From: Bimuria novae-zelandiae CBS 107.79
Lineage: Eukaryota > Ascomycota > Dothideomycetes > Pleosporales > Didymosphaeriaceae
Reading direction: 5' to 3'
Assembly: GCA_010015655.1 (NCBI GenBank)
Contig: ML976782.1
Location: 91,379-155,378, forward strand
Length of the DNA: 64,000 nt
Each line of letters begins with the position of its first letter. Positions within the stretch are counted from its first letter, which is position 1. Shown in pieces: positions 1 through 11,579 of the stretch. The translations under genes were made by a program, and so were the position numbers. Under the pieces are notes generated by a model, which made no database searches, was not told where the DNA came from, and saw only the letters and a list, made by a program, of their open reading frames with translations.

Positions 1-3000
1 TGCAATTACTATAAGCATGCGAAAGGATTATTTTATAAGTATTACGGCGTAGGTTTCTTACGAGGTTAGGTGCTACTATTAATTGCCCCGCACCACTAGC
101 CTTGCCTTACACTTTTATAGTTAATAGTATTTATTAAACTTATAGGTGTATACCTACATGCAGTTAAGGATTTAATGGCCTGCTACCTTTACTAGAGCTA
201 CTACGACCTCGCTCTAAGACTTTATTTCCTTATAGCTCTATAGATAGGAACGTTCTGCTTCCTTCTATATATTATAAAGAGGGTGATCTTCGAGCTTGCT
301 TTAGCATGTGGGTGGCTCTAGAAGCACGCTTTAATGTGGCTTCTTACCTAATGTAATTATTTGTTAAAGCTACGCCTTATTAAGAATCTTGCCTTCGTAT
401 TTACCGTTACTACCAGCTTTAGTGCCTGCTATAAAGGCTGCGGCCTATACGCTTGTTTGCAACTGCCCTGTTTGTAACTCTTAGAGTAGTCTAGCTTAAT
501 CGCCTCCTGCCATTAATTGTGCAAGGAGTGTCACTAGTGGCGGTGTTAATAGAGGCGTTAGATATTCGTACCTAGCTCTCTTGCCTTAATTATACTTAGG
601 AGCGCTTTTAACCTCTTCCTCTAGCGCTTCACTAATTATCTTATCCTTAAAGAAGGACTCGGTGGCTTGCTCTTATTAAGGTAAAGAAGGTAGCTCTACT
701 AATCGCACCTAGGCCACTATTTCTTCTAATATGTTATGCATAAGGTTATCTATTAAGTCTTTAGTTTTGCCTAAGAACACAGTATCCTCGTCGAAAATCA
801 CGTCGCGAGTACTAATTGTCTTTACTAGTAAGGGAATCTATATTCTCTAGATATTAGTTAATTTGTAGCTAACCAGATAACCTATTTATGCTTTAGGGTC
901 CAGTCGCTAGAGCTTGCTCTTGCTACGTTTAGTGTTATTAGTTATGGTAAAGGCCTTGCAGCTATAGGCTTTTAAGTAAGCTTAATTAGGCTTCTTTAGT
1001 TAGGTGATAATGCCGTTCTAAAAGGCTACTATTGTAAAGAACACTTTGTATAGAGATCGCCATCAATTAGCGTAGTTTAGTGTTTAATTATATAAGTAGA
1101 CTGCGGCTCGCGTGATCTTAGGCTATATTTACTAGGGTAGGTTAGAGTTAAGTCGCATCGCGCGCGCTTTTTCCTTAATTACACCCCTTAAGCGTTCTGC
1201 TCCTCTATTTTGTGCTTAGGTATTTAGTGCTAAAGGCTTAATCTTAATACCTTGCGCTTTGCACTACTTCTTAACTTTTGCCTTAATAGAGAAGATCTCG
1301 TTATTGGATTTAATTACTTTTACCGTAACGTTGTATTGTACTTCCATGAACTATACAAAAGTGCTAAGTAATTTAATAATTAACCGTGCTAGGCGGTTAT
1401 CCTTAAAGTAGAAGTCCCATGCGAAGCTAAAGAATTAATTAGTAATTAGTATTTAGCTCTTCTCTCTTGTTGAGCTGTCTACTTTATAGTCGTGAAAGTC
1501 TATTACGACTCGCTCGCCAGTGCCTTTAGTTCGCTCCCTAGCTTGCTAGCGTATTTGCTATTTTAGTTTTACTTTGCCGCAGGCGTTATATTTAACTATA
1601 GGGAGGCCTTTAATCCTCACTCCCTTAGATTACTACATAAGGTGTTCGAGGGCCTAAGGGCCTAGATAGCCTAATTATTAGTGCTAGGTCTACGCATTTG
1701 CCTTCTATAGTCTTTATTTAGTGCGTGTATTAGTCTTATGAGTGGCGTGCGCAGCATTAGTAGGAATACTACCTACTAGCCTTATTCTGTGTTCTAGTAC
1801 CTACTGTCCGTGCAACTCTTAAAGTTCTGCCAGCATAGTATTATCTCTTCTTTTTAGAGTTATTAGGTCTGCCCTTATGTCCCACCAAAGGCCTTGCCTC
1901 TGGAGTAATCGGAACAATACAAGATTACAGAGCAAATTAAGGCAATAGGCAATATTATCTAGCTATATTATTTAATTGCCGCTTACACTTTATACGTTAA
2001 GATGGACGCTCCTGTATCCTTTAATCTATATTTGTGTATTCCCTGCCTATATGAAGTCTCCTGGCGCCGGTGGCTGGTATAAGATAAAGCGATCGATGTT
2101 GTTAAAGATATAGTAGGTTATGCCTGAATCAAGTATGGCTAAGTATCGCAATGGGTACGTGTTTAATTTATTATAGAAGGATATGGCTTAGAAGCTCGCT
2201 AGGATTTTAGTAATCTTGTGTCTATCTAGTCACTTATTATTAGCCTTAGTAATTTAAGTTGGAGTGGGAGTATGCGATAATTTAATTCTAGGTGTTTAAG
2301 ACTTTAGTCTTTTCACCTTCCTTATCTCCTCTTGTAGATGTGAATTATTTTAGATTCTATATTGTACTATGTCTGTAAAGCCAGGTCGTGGCCTAAACCA
2401 CTCTAGTGCATGATCTGGATATGCGTAGAAGCAGTCTTTTAGACTATTCCTTTATTTATAAGTAGGGCATTTTTTGCCTTTAACTGCTATTATATCCTCT
2501 ATTAAAGACTGCTTAGATATGGTACTTTAACTAAAGGATCGTTTTTATCGAGGTCTCCCCTGTCCACATTAGTTATTCGTGGAAGATGGCGCGTCTTTGG
2601 CAGCGTGAGAGGCGTCCCTGTTAGTGCCTAGAATGGATGCACCACTAGCAGCGAGAGATAGCTTACTAGTAGCAAAGGCGCCCCTATGCTATTTGCCCTT
2701 GATTAGGTAGAGTATTATTATATGTTCTTAAAAGCGTTTTATTATCTCCTTCCTTGTCATATCTGCGTCTCGGCGTCCAGTTTCTTAAAAGGACACGCCC
2801 TAAGTGGGAGCAGCCTTTATAATTGCAGTTAGGAAGTCCTTTATAGTATTATAGATTAATTATACTTCGGCAATATTATTTGTCTCTACTTCTATAGCTG
2901 CCTAATTATACTTAGTTAGCCAGGTATCCTAGTTTAATAGTTATCTTATTAGCTTAAGGGCCTATAGGTATCGTACTCTTACTCTATCCCGCTTGTCTTC

Positions 3001-3372
3001 TTTATTAACGCCTACGGTCTATGTTAGAGACGTAATCTATTATTAGATTTACTCTCTAGGCTTGTAGCAGTTGCGTTACAGGTATGGCAATATAGTGGAT
3101 TAGATATGGATAACCACTTTCTTAAGACTTAATCTCTCCTCGCGGTATTCCTTATCCTTTATCTTATAGTCTTTAAGCTATATCTTGTAGAACTTAATGT
3201 CCTCCTTATATGCCTTAAGTCCTGAGTTTGATAGCTCTAATAGGCGTGTTAAAGGGTTCTATTAATCGTCGTCGTTTACGCGGATAATTGGTTAGTAACT
3301 TGCTATTTCTGGCGGCGACGGCAGTGTCGGCCTTTTGCGTGAGAGTTTAGCTCTATCTAGGTTAATAATAGG

Positions 3373-3480
3373 CTATATATCTATTAGTTCGCATCGCGCT
3401 TTTAGCTGTAGCAGCCATAGTGTGTAGTTAGTGTAATTAGTTAACACGATTGTTAAGTTACGGAGTGTTGACAGCGACAT
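3373..3480 (-). pseudogene. Copia-A gag N-terminus (copy 1)
   Basis: Start of the Copia-A gag frame. The ATG is read from 3480 on the minus strand, about 40 bp inside the 5' LTR. About 36 codons are open, ending in the pattern TNYxLWLLQLKARCE, which resembles the tryptophan-containing N-terminus of Copia Gag proteins. The frame then meets a stop of the RIP type. The same start is at 57094 in copy 2. Gag would form the cytoplasmic virus-like particle; this copy cannot make a full-length protein. Confidence 0.6.
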
Positions 3481-3522
3481 TGTCCTTTCTCGAGGTTTAG
3501 TTAAGGCAATAAGACTCTTAAT

Positions 3523-3746
3523 TATTAAATTTAATAGTGTTCTGTCACTTTGAGATAATGCAATAATAAGAATTAATAGTTGTGATAATTTATTAATAAT
3601 GTTCGTGTTCTGTCTATGTCTGGAATGTAGATGTGTGCGAGGCTCCAAATAAGTGCCGCTGCAGCGCTAGCCCTATTTAGAATAGTACAAAAGAGAGAGT
3701 GCTCCAGCCTCATATCCACAACAGATAGAGGCCATATAATCGGACA
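3523..3746 (-). repeat. Copia-A 5' LTR (copy 1), 224 bp
   Basis: The LTR runs from TATTAAATTT (RIPed form of TGTCAGATTT) to CGGACA, exactly 224 bp, the same length as the copies at 24554, 41057 and 57137. Boundaries are fixed by the solo LTR at 24554-24777, which has a clean 5 bp duplication. Confidence 0.9.
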
Positions 3747-3799
3747 GAAAGATTAAGAACAAAATAGTTATAACATAGGCGGATCTCTATTAGAAAGTT

Positions 3800-4560
3800 A
3801 CTATATTAGTTTAAGACCTTATCTTAATAAAGTTTAACAACTTCCTTAAGTTCTTTAACCTTAGTTAGAAAGATATAGATAGTGTAGACTTATTCCTCCT
3901 ATATTTAAGCAATAAGGAGTTACTTCTTAAGAGAAGCTTCTTTATCTACCTAGATAGCTCTTTTAATAAACCTCTAAAGATCGCCTTCGTGTAGGCTAAG
4001 GCCCTTGAATCTATTCGCTATAAGGTGCAAAGGCTAATAGTGTTAAAAGACAACTAAGACTAGTCCACTTTCGAACGCAACCTAAAGTCTGCCAAAAAGG
4101 CGCTAGAGGCTAGCAAGCTAGCGAGAACTAAGGTAGCGAACTAAAAGAGAACCGCTTTATAAGCCTAAATAAAACCCCCTTCCTAATAGAAGAGGTTAGA
4201 CTAAAAGCAATCTTAAAGCTCTCGACCTGGGACCCCTGTAACAGCTAACGGCAGTCCAACCCTGGGCTATAAAGAGTCTAAAGGAGACAAGCCTTGCTCT
4301 AATTCTAGAGAATTAGCTAACAGCGAACATAGAGGCGGCCGTCACCCCCAGAGCCAGCAGGCCCATTGGAAACAAAGGGGCGGAGGACTAGCGACTGGCA
4401 GTAATGTCACTTAAGGCCTAAGCTAAGATAACTAGGGGAAAGGCGGTCCCTAATTGCGAATCTCTCCTAATTATAATTAAGGAAACACTCTAACGGGAAG
4501 TTCTTACGTATCGCGGTTAAGGTTCTTATATATAGTAATAACCCTAACCTAACGTAGTTT
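3800..4560 (+). pseudogene. Gypsy-1 gag remnant
   Basis: The stretch upstream of the protease reads, with many RIP-type stops, as lysine-, alanine- and proline-rich Gag-like protein. I see no clear CCHC knuckle, and its 5' end is probably cut by the adjoining Copia-A. It is called mainly from its position before the protease. Confidence 0.4.
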
Positions 4561-7500
4561 TAAGCCTTGTACGATAGCGGCGCGGAGCTAAACCTAATTA
4601 GCTATTCTATAATAACTAAAGCTAGGCTAAAGTAGAGCCTAAGCCAGGACAGACCTATAGCAACGTTCGTTAATAATAATAAACTAACGTTAGGCAACGC
4701 ATATAACCTAATAGTAAGTTATTATAACTCCCGCGGAGTTAGTAAAGTTATTAGACTAGAATGCTTCTAGTCCGCTGATTTTAAGGGCTATAACCTTATA
4801 CTAGGCTATCCGTGGCTGTAGGCCGCAGACCCCAGAATCCGGTTCACTACCAGGACGTTTGAATGGTAGGAGGACGACAAGAAGGCGGAACGTATTTAGC
4901 TAGTAGACGCCCTTACCCTTCTCTTAGACATTGCCCCAGGCGAGCAGGCATATATACTATAGCCAAGTTAAATGAGGTTCCATCCTCTAGGACTAGAAGC
5001 ACGAACTGAACTCGTAATAGACCTCTTTTAGAAGGAACCTGGACCGCTACCAGTCCCCTCCTAAGCGAGAGGCGATGTAGCCTAAAACGCAGAATATTTT
5101 TAGAATAAGGGAGTACTATAGTTAAAGTAATAGGCGATGGGATTAATTAACTACTTAAAAAAGTGTGTTAAGGATTACCCTGCCCTTACTTAGTCGCCAA
5201 AAGCCACGGCACATTGGATAGTAGCTTCTATATATAAAGCGACGCCGCGCCGCGCTACTAGTCCTCTGGTAACTACTCGTGGGCAACCCGAGGATGGCAC
5301 CAAATACGTACTAAGTCTAGATAATAAATTTAACCCGGACAAGATAAAGTACGTACCTAAAAAGCTACACTATTGTTAGGTTAACTTTAGTAAAAAGCAG
5401 ACCTGGGTCCTGCGACCTAATGGTAGCACTAATTACGTAATCGACATTAAGCTAGGGGGAAAGATTCTAAATACTCTAATCTATAACCTCTCTAGAAAGG
5501 AGCTAGAACTCCTTCGGGAGTACCTTAACACGGCACAGGACAAGGAGTGGATCCGTCTAAGTAAATCTCCTATTAGAGCTCTAATACTATTTATGCTAAA
5601 GTCCGATGGCAGTATAAGGTTATATGTTAACTACTAGGGCCTAAACAAGGTTACAATTAAAAACCGGTACCCCATTCCACTTATAAGTGAGATGGTGGAC
5701 AGATTGTCTAAAGCAAAAATCTTTATAAAGCTTAACTTCTAAGACGCCTACTATAGACTACGGATTAAGGAGGGTAATAAGTAGAAGACGGCATTTAAGA
5801 CACGCTACGGTTACTTCGAGTACCTTATTATACTATTTAGACTAGCCAATGCACTAGCGACATTCTAGTCTTATATTTAACGCGCACTAGGCGGTCTGCT
5901 TAACCGTATTTACGTTGTCTATCTAGACGACATCCTTATATACTCTAAGAATGAGAAAGAACACGACGCTCACGTTAAGTAGGTCCTAGAACGCTTACTT
6001 AACTAAGGTCTCTTTTGCAAGGCTAGCAAGTGCGTCTTCTTAACTAAGGCAGTTAAGTTCTTAGGATTTATTATTACGCCTAAAGGAGTGGTGATAGACC
6101 TATTACGGGTTAAGACTATAGATAAATAGCCTAAACCTAAGAGCTATAAGGATATTTAAGTCTTCCTGGGCTTCGCGAACTTCTATTAGCGGTTTATTTT
6201 CAACTATAGCTCCGTTGTGAAGCTGTTAACAGACCTACTAAAGTCCGCTTAGGACCTAAAGTCGACCCTAGAGGGCTCGCAGAAGAAAGGGGGGAAGAAG
6301 TCTAAAAAAGGACCTACTAAGTGGTACCTCCCCTAGAGTTGGCCAGACGAAGCAAGGAAGGCCTTCTTTAACCTAAAATAAAAGTTTACAGGAGCACTAG
6401 TGCTTTAACACTTTTATACTAAAAAGCTAGTTATAATTATTATAAACGCATTAGACTTCGCGATGGCTGCTATATTGCTCTAACCGCAGGACACTGAAAC
6501 GGTATTAGAAAAGCACTGGAAACCCGTGTCCTTCTAGAGCAGAAAGTTCACTAGCCCTGAGATTAATTAGCCAACACACGACAAAGAAATGCGCGCCATT
6601 GTATCTGCCTTTAAACAGTGGAGGCATTACGCCGCCCACGCCCTGGATACGATCCAAATACTCTCTAATCACAATAACCTCCGGTACTTCATGACAACGA
6701 AGTCACTATCCTTAAAGCAAGCCCGGTGGGCTAAGGAACTGGCAAAGTACGATTTTAAAATTAAATATAAGCTAGGGGTAGACAATCTAGCTAATGCCCT
6801 ATTACGACGACCTAACTATAAGAAAAGGTTCGTTCTAGGCGTTAGGCAACGCGTACGCAAGGCTATAATACTAACGCTTTAGTAAAAGCTTTAAATATAG
6901 TTAATCTAGATAACTAGAGCTTAGAGCGCAAGGTAGTAGCAAGCTAAGCTAAGTGCGCAAGGAAAGGACCTCCCCGGAGCAGGGCCTACGGGGCCCTAAC
7001 GACTCTCCGAAATGACACCCTCAGCACAGGATATCCGCGACATGAGCCCGTTTGGTGATGCGTCACCCCAGGACAGTGTTGCGAGCTCCACAAGTCATAG
7101 CGACTCTCCCAACACTGATCCATTCGAAGCTGTACAAGAGCAACCTGAGCACGGCGGCAATAAACTGTCCCCAGAGCAGTGCGCGGAAGCACTGATGGTT
7201 GAGGTTCCTAATATGGGAGCCGCCTCTTCGTACACCCAGGCGCGTGGAGCAGCGTCTGCAGATACCGCCTTCGCGTTAGAAGTACCGAACCTCCTCCTTG
7301 ATCACATCAGAGAGTCTCAAGCCCGTGATATAGCCTACTCCAGGTACGAGGCACTGACGCGTCAGGACGAGGGCGGGGCGAAGAAGGGCATGCCTACCTG
7401 GTTAGTTGATACTAGTGGTGTCCTCTGCAGGGCTGGGAAAGTGTGGATCCCAGACGACGTATCCCTGCGGGAAGCCATCCTTACGCGGAATCACGATAAT

Positions 7501-8874
7501 CTAATGGGGGGCCACTATGGCATAGCGAGGACAGTGGAAGTCCTCTAGCGGAAATACTTCTGGAAACGCCTACGGGCTAATGTCTAGAAATACGTCCGCC
7601 ATTGTGCTTCTTGTCAGTTGAACAAGATTCGCAGGCATAAGCCACTAGGGTTGCTAGAACCACTCCCACTAGCCACTAAGCCCTGGAAGCACTTCTCTCT
7701 GGACTTTGTAACCGAGCTTCCAGAGTCCACAAATAAGCGAGGGAACCAGTACAACGCTGTACTTGTCCTTATTAACTAGTTTATAAAGTATTCCTAGTAC
7801 CTTCCCGTTAATAAGATAATTACGTCCTAGTAACTAGCTAAGCTACTACTGCGATAGGCTTTCTTAAAGACTAGAGCTCCTGCTTCGCTGGTTACTAACT
7901 AAGGGTCCGTCTTTACAAGCTAATTCTGGGCTAATATATGCTACTATCTAAAGATCTAGAAGCACTTATCTACAGCGTTCCACCCTTAAATAGATAGTTA
8001 GATAGAATGTTAGAACTAAGAGATAGAGTCGTACCTGCGGATCTATATAAACCGCGACTAAGATAACTAGGTAGAGTTGCTACTATACGCTAAGTACGCG
8101 TATAACTTAAAGAAGCACGCTATAACTAGCTTTACACCTATTAAATTAGTATTTAAGACTACTCCTACTGCGTTTAATAGGGTACCCGACGAGCACTAGC
8201 TTCGCAAACTAGACCCCTTACTCTAAGATAGCCTAACCTACTCTAGATAGTTAAAGGACCTGCGTCGGCAGGTCGTCGCACGAATAGAGAAATAGTATAA
8301 TAGTTAAGAAACAGCAGTAGTGAGTTTGCGCCACGCTTAGGAATAGTACTAATAGTAGTATAATAAGAAGCGAATCCCCGCATACTTCTCCCTAGGCGAC
8401 AAAGTCCTGCTTAATTATAAGAATATCGCCTTAACGAAGCCATTAAAGAAGTTTAACTATCGTTACCTTAGGCTATTTAAGGTAGTTAAAAAGGTTGGAA
8501 GGCTAGCCTACCTGCTTAAATTGCCCCTAGCGATATTAAGAATATATTTTATATTCTATATATTGCTGCTAGAGCCATGGCGAGTACCCCTTCTGTTAAA
8601 GAACTTTCGCCCTGGACCTGTTAACGTCCTGGACTACAACGGAGCAGACTACTATAAAGTGGAAGGAATCCTTTATTATAAGATAGTAGCAGGAGGTCTC
8701 TAATATCTTGTAAAATAGTTAGGATAGTCTAATAAAGACGCGACGTGGGAAATCGCATCCTACCTTAATAGCTACGAGGAAATCCTTAAAGAATACTAGC
8801 GTTCCCCTAAGGACGTTACCCGAAAAGGGAATGGCATAGGGCCGGGACGGCCCTGGCGCAGGAAAGGGGGATAG
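4561..8874 (+). pseudogene. pol: Gypsy-1 pol: PR-RT-RNase H-integrase-chromodomain, RIPed
   Basis: Polyprotein that would copy and integrate the element. The protease active site DSGAELNLI is at 4573. In RT, VVYLDDIL has its Asp pair at 5926-5931, and the FLGFANFY motif is near 6160. RNase H lies at about 6430-6810. The integrase zinc-binding region, with MGGHYGIARTVEVL, is at about 7500-7548 and HCASC near 7596. The integrase core follows, from about 7690, starting LDFVTELPES. The chromodomain is at about 8656-8811, and the frame ends at a TAG at 8872. Chromodomains direct integration to marked chromatin in this clade. Stops are dense at 4600-6560 and 7780-8510, but 6589-6882 and 7012-7548 are fully open, a local escape from RIP. 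Confidence 0.85.
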
Positions 8875-9990
8875 TAGAGAATAAGAATTTTTATAACTAA
8901 GTTATGCAGGAAAGCCCTCTATATATTACTAAAGGTAATAGGCAAGACGCGCACATATTATAAGCATATAAAAAGTAGTTATATAAGTAGATTAAATTTC
9001 TTAAGACTATAAATTCTACATGCACAAAACAGGGGCTCTAGCTTATAGATAGAGTAGCCTAGAAGCTAAGAGAACTAACTAACCTAGCCTGTCTTAAGAC
9101 CTAAGGCGAGCCGCGACACCCCTAAAGGGAGTTAGTAGACTTACACACCTTAGTCCTACTTAGGGCTAGGCTAGAAAGGATCCTCTCGGACAACGCTTCC
9201 TAGTCGAGACTTTACAGGGCTCTCTAGCCCTTGCCTATTAGGCACATGAGCGCTAAAATAGTACTAACGCTTATCGTGGTTGCTCGCCTCGCTAGTGCGG
9301 AAAAAGTGCTCCTAGGTCAGGTTAATAATAACATTGTTGGGAGCGCCTAAGCTAGCCAAGCCAATCCCTAACTATAGAAATAGTTAGGAAAGTCCTTAGA
9401 CAGATAGCGGGAAGTAGCAGGGTCACTATAATAATATACCTTAAACTACTTTAGGTTCTGCCTAGCAGAGAACTAGCAAGCCTTTTAAAAAGTAACTTTA
9501 GAGCCCTTATACGCAGGTTGCTCTACTAACCACTTATACTTCTTTACGTTAACGTTAAAGGCGTCCCGCAGGCTACGTATATAAATAAATATATTATTCT
9601 AAGCCTTTTAGGCCGCGTGCTTATAGTTAGCTAGTAATAGCTCTAGAGGGTTATCCGTGATGCCCTCGGCCTTGCGCGCTTTAAGATAGGTGGTGGTTTT
9701 GCCACTTACACGCCTTATGAGGAAGTAAAAGATATTTATTACGCGATAAAACTGCGGCTTAGGCTAGGAAGGGGTTAAAGACAATCTTGGGAAGCTTTTG
9801 GCACGAGGACGGTCACTAACTAATAAACATTTAGAGATCTTCGCGAAAGTGTAGCACTTATATATAGAGCTTGTCGAGGCGCGCCACTTGCATATAACGC
9901 CCTACTAAAGAAATAGCACACGCATGAAGCTGCCTAGCGTCCTATTAAGAGTACTCTTACTTAACGTTGTAAGCGACACGAGGCATGGTT
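8875..9990 (-). pseudogene. Possible antisense ORF in the Gypsy-1 3' region
   Basis: On the minus strand, from an ATG at about 9925 down to about 9000, one frame stays readable for several hundred codons if TAA and TAG are treated as RIPed CAA, CAG or TGG. It includes KAEGITDNPLELLLANYKHA and RSLRDAFNVNVKKYKWLVE. Near its start is a run with cysteines in VICKW, YKCY and SKCLL. Their spacing resembles the antisense Zn2Cys6 frame of Gypsy-2, but three of the six expected cysteines are Arg or Phe, which RIP transitions do not explain. I recognise no family. Its position between pol and the 3' LTR, opposite in strand, matches the Gypsy-2 arrangement. Confidence 0.35.
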
Positions 9991-10815
9991 TACACTTAAA
10001 AAAATTAGCTAATAAAATGGCAAAGTAGCAGAAACTACTTGCTATAACACTAGTGTTAAAGCTTATTATAGCTAAACTAGAGTCGACTGCGCCTCTAGAT
10101 TAGGCGGTATAGTAAGCAAGAAGGCTAGTAGAGAAGCGCTAGACACGCTCTTAAGCTTAATAAGGTTAATTTAAGACATAATAAAGAAGTAGTAACTAAG
10201 GTAAAATAGGCAGAGTTAGAGCATAATAATAAGAGAAGTAAAAAAGGATGTTAAAGGAAGCCTAAATATAAAAAAGGGCTTACCTTTATACCTACCTCTA
10301 TATCCTAAACTCAAATGCGTATCTACTTACCTAGCTAATACTAACGCCTTACCAGCCGCGCTTCGACGCTTGCCTATTTAACCTACTTTAATTCTAAAAT
10401 GTCACGGTGTTACAAACACACTAGTTAGGCAACAGTTACTAAAGAAATTTACTTAGTAATTAAAGTAAGGTAATTACCTGCTAATTACATAGTAATTACC
10501 TACTATAATTATATCTCCTAAGCGAGATATGCAACGGACGTAAGGCGGATAGTAATTACCTTCCCTTTAGAACTTAGCAGGCCTAGCGTTACTAAGCTAG
10601 TAATAGGCTTACGTAAACTACTTAGGGCGTAAGGCGCTTCTCTTAATACGGGTTTCTCTAACGGCGAGTTTTCTTAGAGTTTAGCAATTTATATAAGCAC
10701 GCAATTACCGCGGCGATAACCTAATATAACGCTATAGCTAATCTACTACTACTCTATAGAGGGACACAGGCTAGTATAGCGGACTCGGGACGAGTCCTTC
10801 TTTAGGAGGGGGGGC

Positions 10816-10997
10816 AGTTGTCAGGGACATTCTTGACCCCCACAAAAGGCGACCCTCGGAGATCCTCCGGATCTCTCTCGGGCCTCCACCGGAGCTGCCC
10901 CGGCTCAGTCACGTGGTGTAGTCTATATATTCCTCTATAGACCCTTTGACATCCGGCAAGGATTTGTCTAATATACACGTTCACCCTAATCCGAATT
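10816..10997 (+). repeat. Probable Gypsy-1 3' LTR
   Basis: Begins TGTCAGGGACATT directly after a polypurine tract (AGGAGGGGGGGCAGT, 10801-10815), as plus-strand priming requires. It contains a TATA-like stretch near 10925 and reaches TGCCTGCCACA at about 10997. It is GC-rich and little RIPed compared with its surroundings. Upstream GCAGT and downstream AAGTG do not match, so it is not a solo LTR. No second copy is in the window, so the right edge is a guess. Confidence 0.5.
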
Positions 10998-11306
10998 GCC
11001 TGCCACAAAGTGCCTTACACCAGATTACCTAGAGATAGAGGAAGAAATAGACTAGTATATAGTATAGTAGATTCTCCTATGTTATTTCCTTCCTTATAGT
11101 TAACTTACATATCTTCTGTGCGAGTACGTTCTCCTATATAAACTAATAGTTATCTTATTTTATTATAAAATTAAATTATTTAGCCTCGCGCTAAATGTCG
11201 CATTAACTTATACTACTAAATAATCTATAAAGTACTATAATACCTTACCACCCTAACCTAGATCGGAACAAGGTGTGAGCGCCTCATAATAAATTTAATA
11301 ACTAAT
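10998..11306. other. AT-rich RIPed spacer
   Basis: About 310 bp between the Gypsy-1 LTR and Copia-D. It is TA-rich, with no open frame, no inverted repeat I can see and no recognisable coding remnant. Confidence 0.5.
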
Positions 11307-11548
11307 TATTGATACGGCAATAGGCTGTTGGATTAAGACTTCGTTGCAATAATATGGTATTGATTTGATTCTTAATTGCAGATCTATTGTGGTGGGCTAT
11401 TGTGAGAAGTATTTATTAAGCGTGGTTTGTTCCCTGCTAGCCCGATTAGGACTAGCGCAATAAACCGCAGGCAAACTGCGCAATAAACTGTAGGCAAACT
11501 ATATAGTAGTAAAAGCCGTAGTAGTGTTGCGTAGGTTTAATACTAACA
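11307..11548 (-). repeat. Copia-D 3' LTR (left), 242 bp
   Basis: TATTGATACGG (RIPed TGTTGATACGG) to ACTAACA. It contains the internal direct repeat GCGCAATAAACxGxAGGCAAACT in two tandem copies, also present in the other Copia-D LTRs. Confidence 0.9.
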
Positions 11549-11579
11549 CTGGCTATCTTTTCTTTTATGCTATATATAG

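Larger units (their letters stand above)
1..3746 (-). mobile_element. Copia-A copy 1, left-truncated by window edge, RIPed
   Basis: Ty1/Copia LTR retrotransposon on the minus strand, with its 5' LTR at the right end. Base 1 aligns with about 42634 of the second Copia-A copy, so the 3' part of RT, RNase H and the 3' LTR lie outside the window. Bases 1-1980 match 42634-44620 and 1985-3746 match 55608 onward, because the other copy is interrupted by Copia-B. Differences between the copies are almost all C/T and G/A transitions. Many TAA and TAG codons break the reading frame. The right flank after the LTR is GAAAG; the left flank cannot be seen, so the target duplication is untested. Confidence 0.85.
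3747..10997 (+). mobile_element. Gypsy-1: chromodomain Ty3/Gypsy retrotransposon, RIPed
   Basis: Chromovirus-type LTR retrotransposon on the plus strand. Domain order is Gag remnant, aspartic protease, reverse transcriptase, RNase H, integrase and chromodomain, then a long 3' internal region (8875-10815) and a 3' LTR preceded by a polypurine tract. The 5' end is not visible because Copia-A copy 1 abuts or interrupts it at 3746. Most frames carry RIP-type stops, except a patch at about 6590-7780. The right boundary depends on the LTR call at 10816. Confidence 0.75.

Noticed and set aside
10816..10997. Solo LTR reading of this repeat
   Set aside because: Flanks GCAGT and AAGTG do not match and a polypurine tract directly precedes it, so it is better read as the 3' LTR of Gypsy-1.
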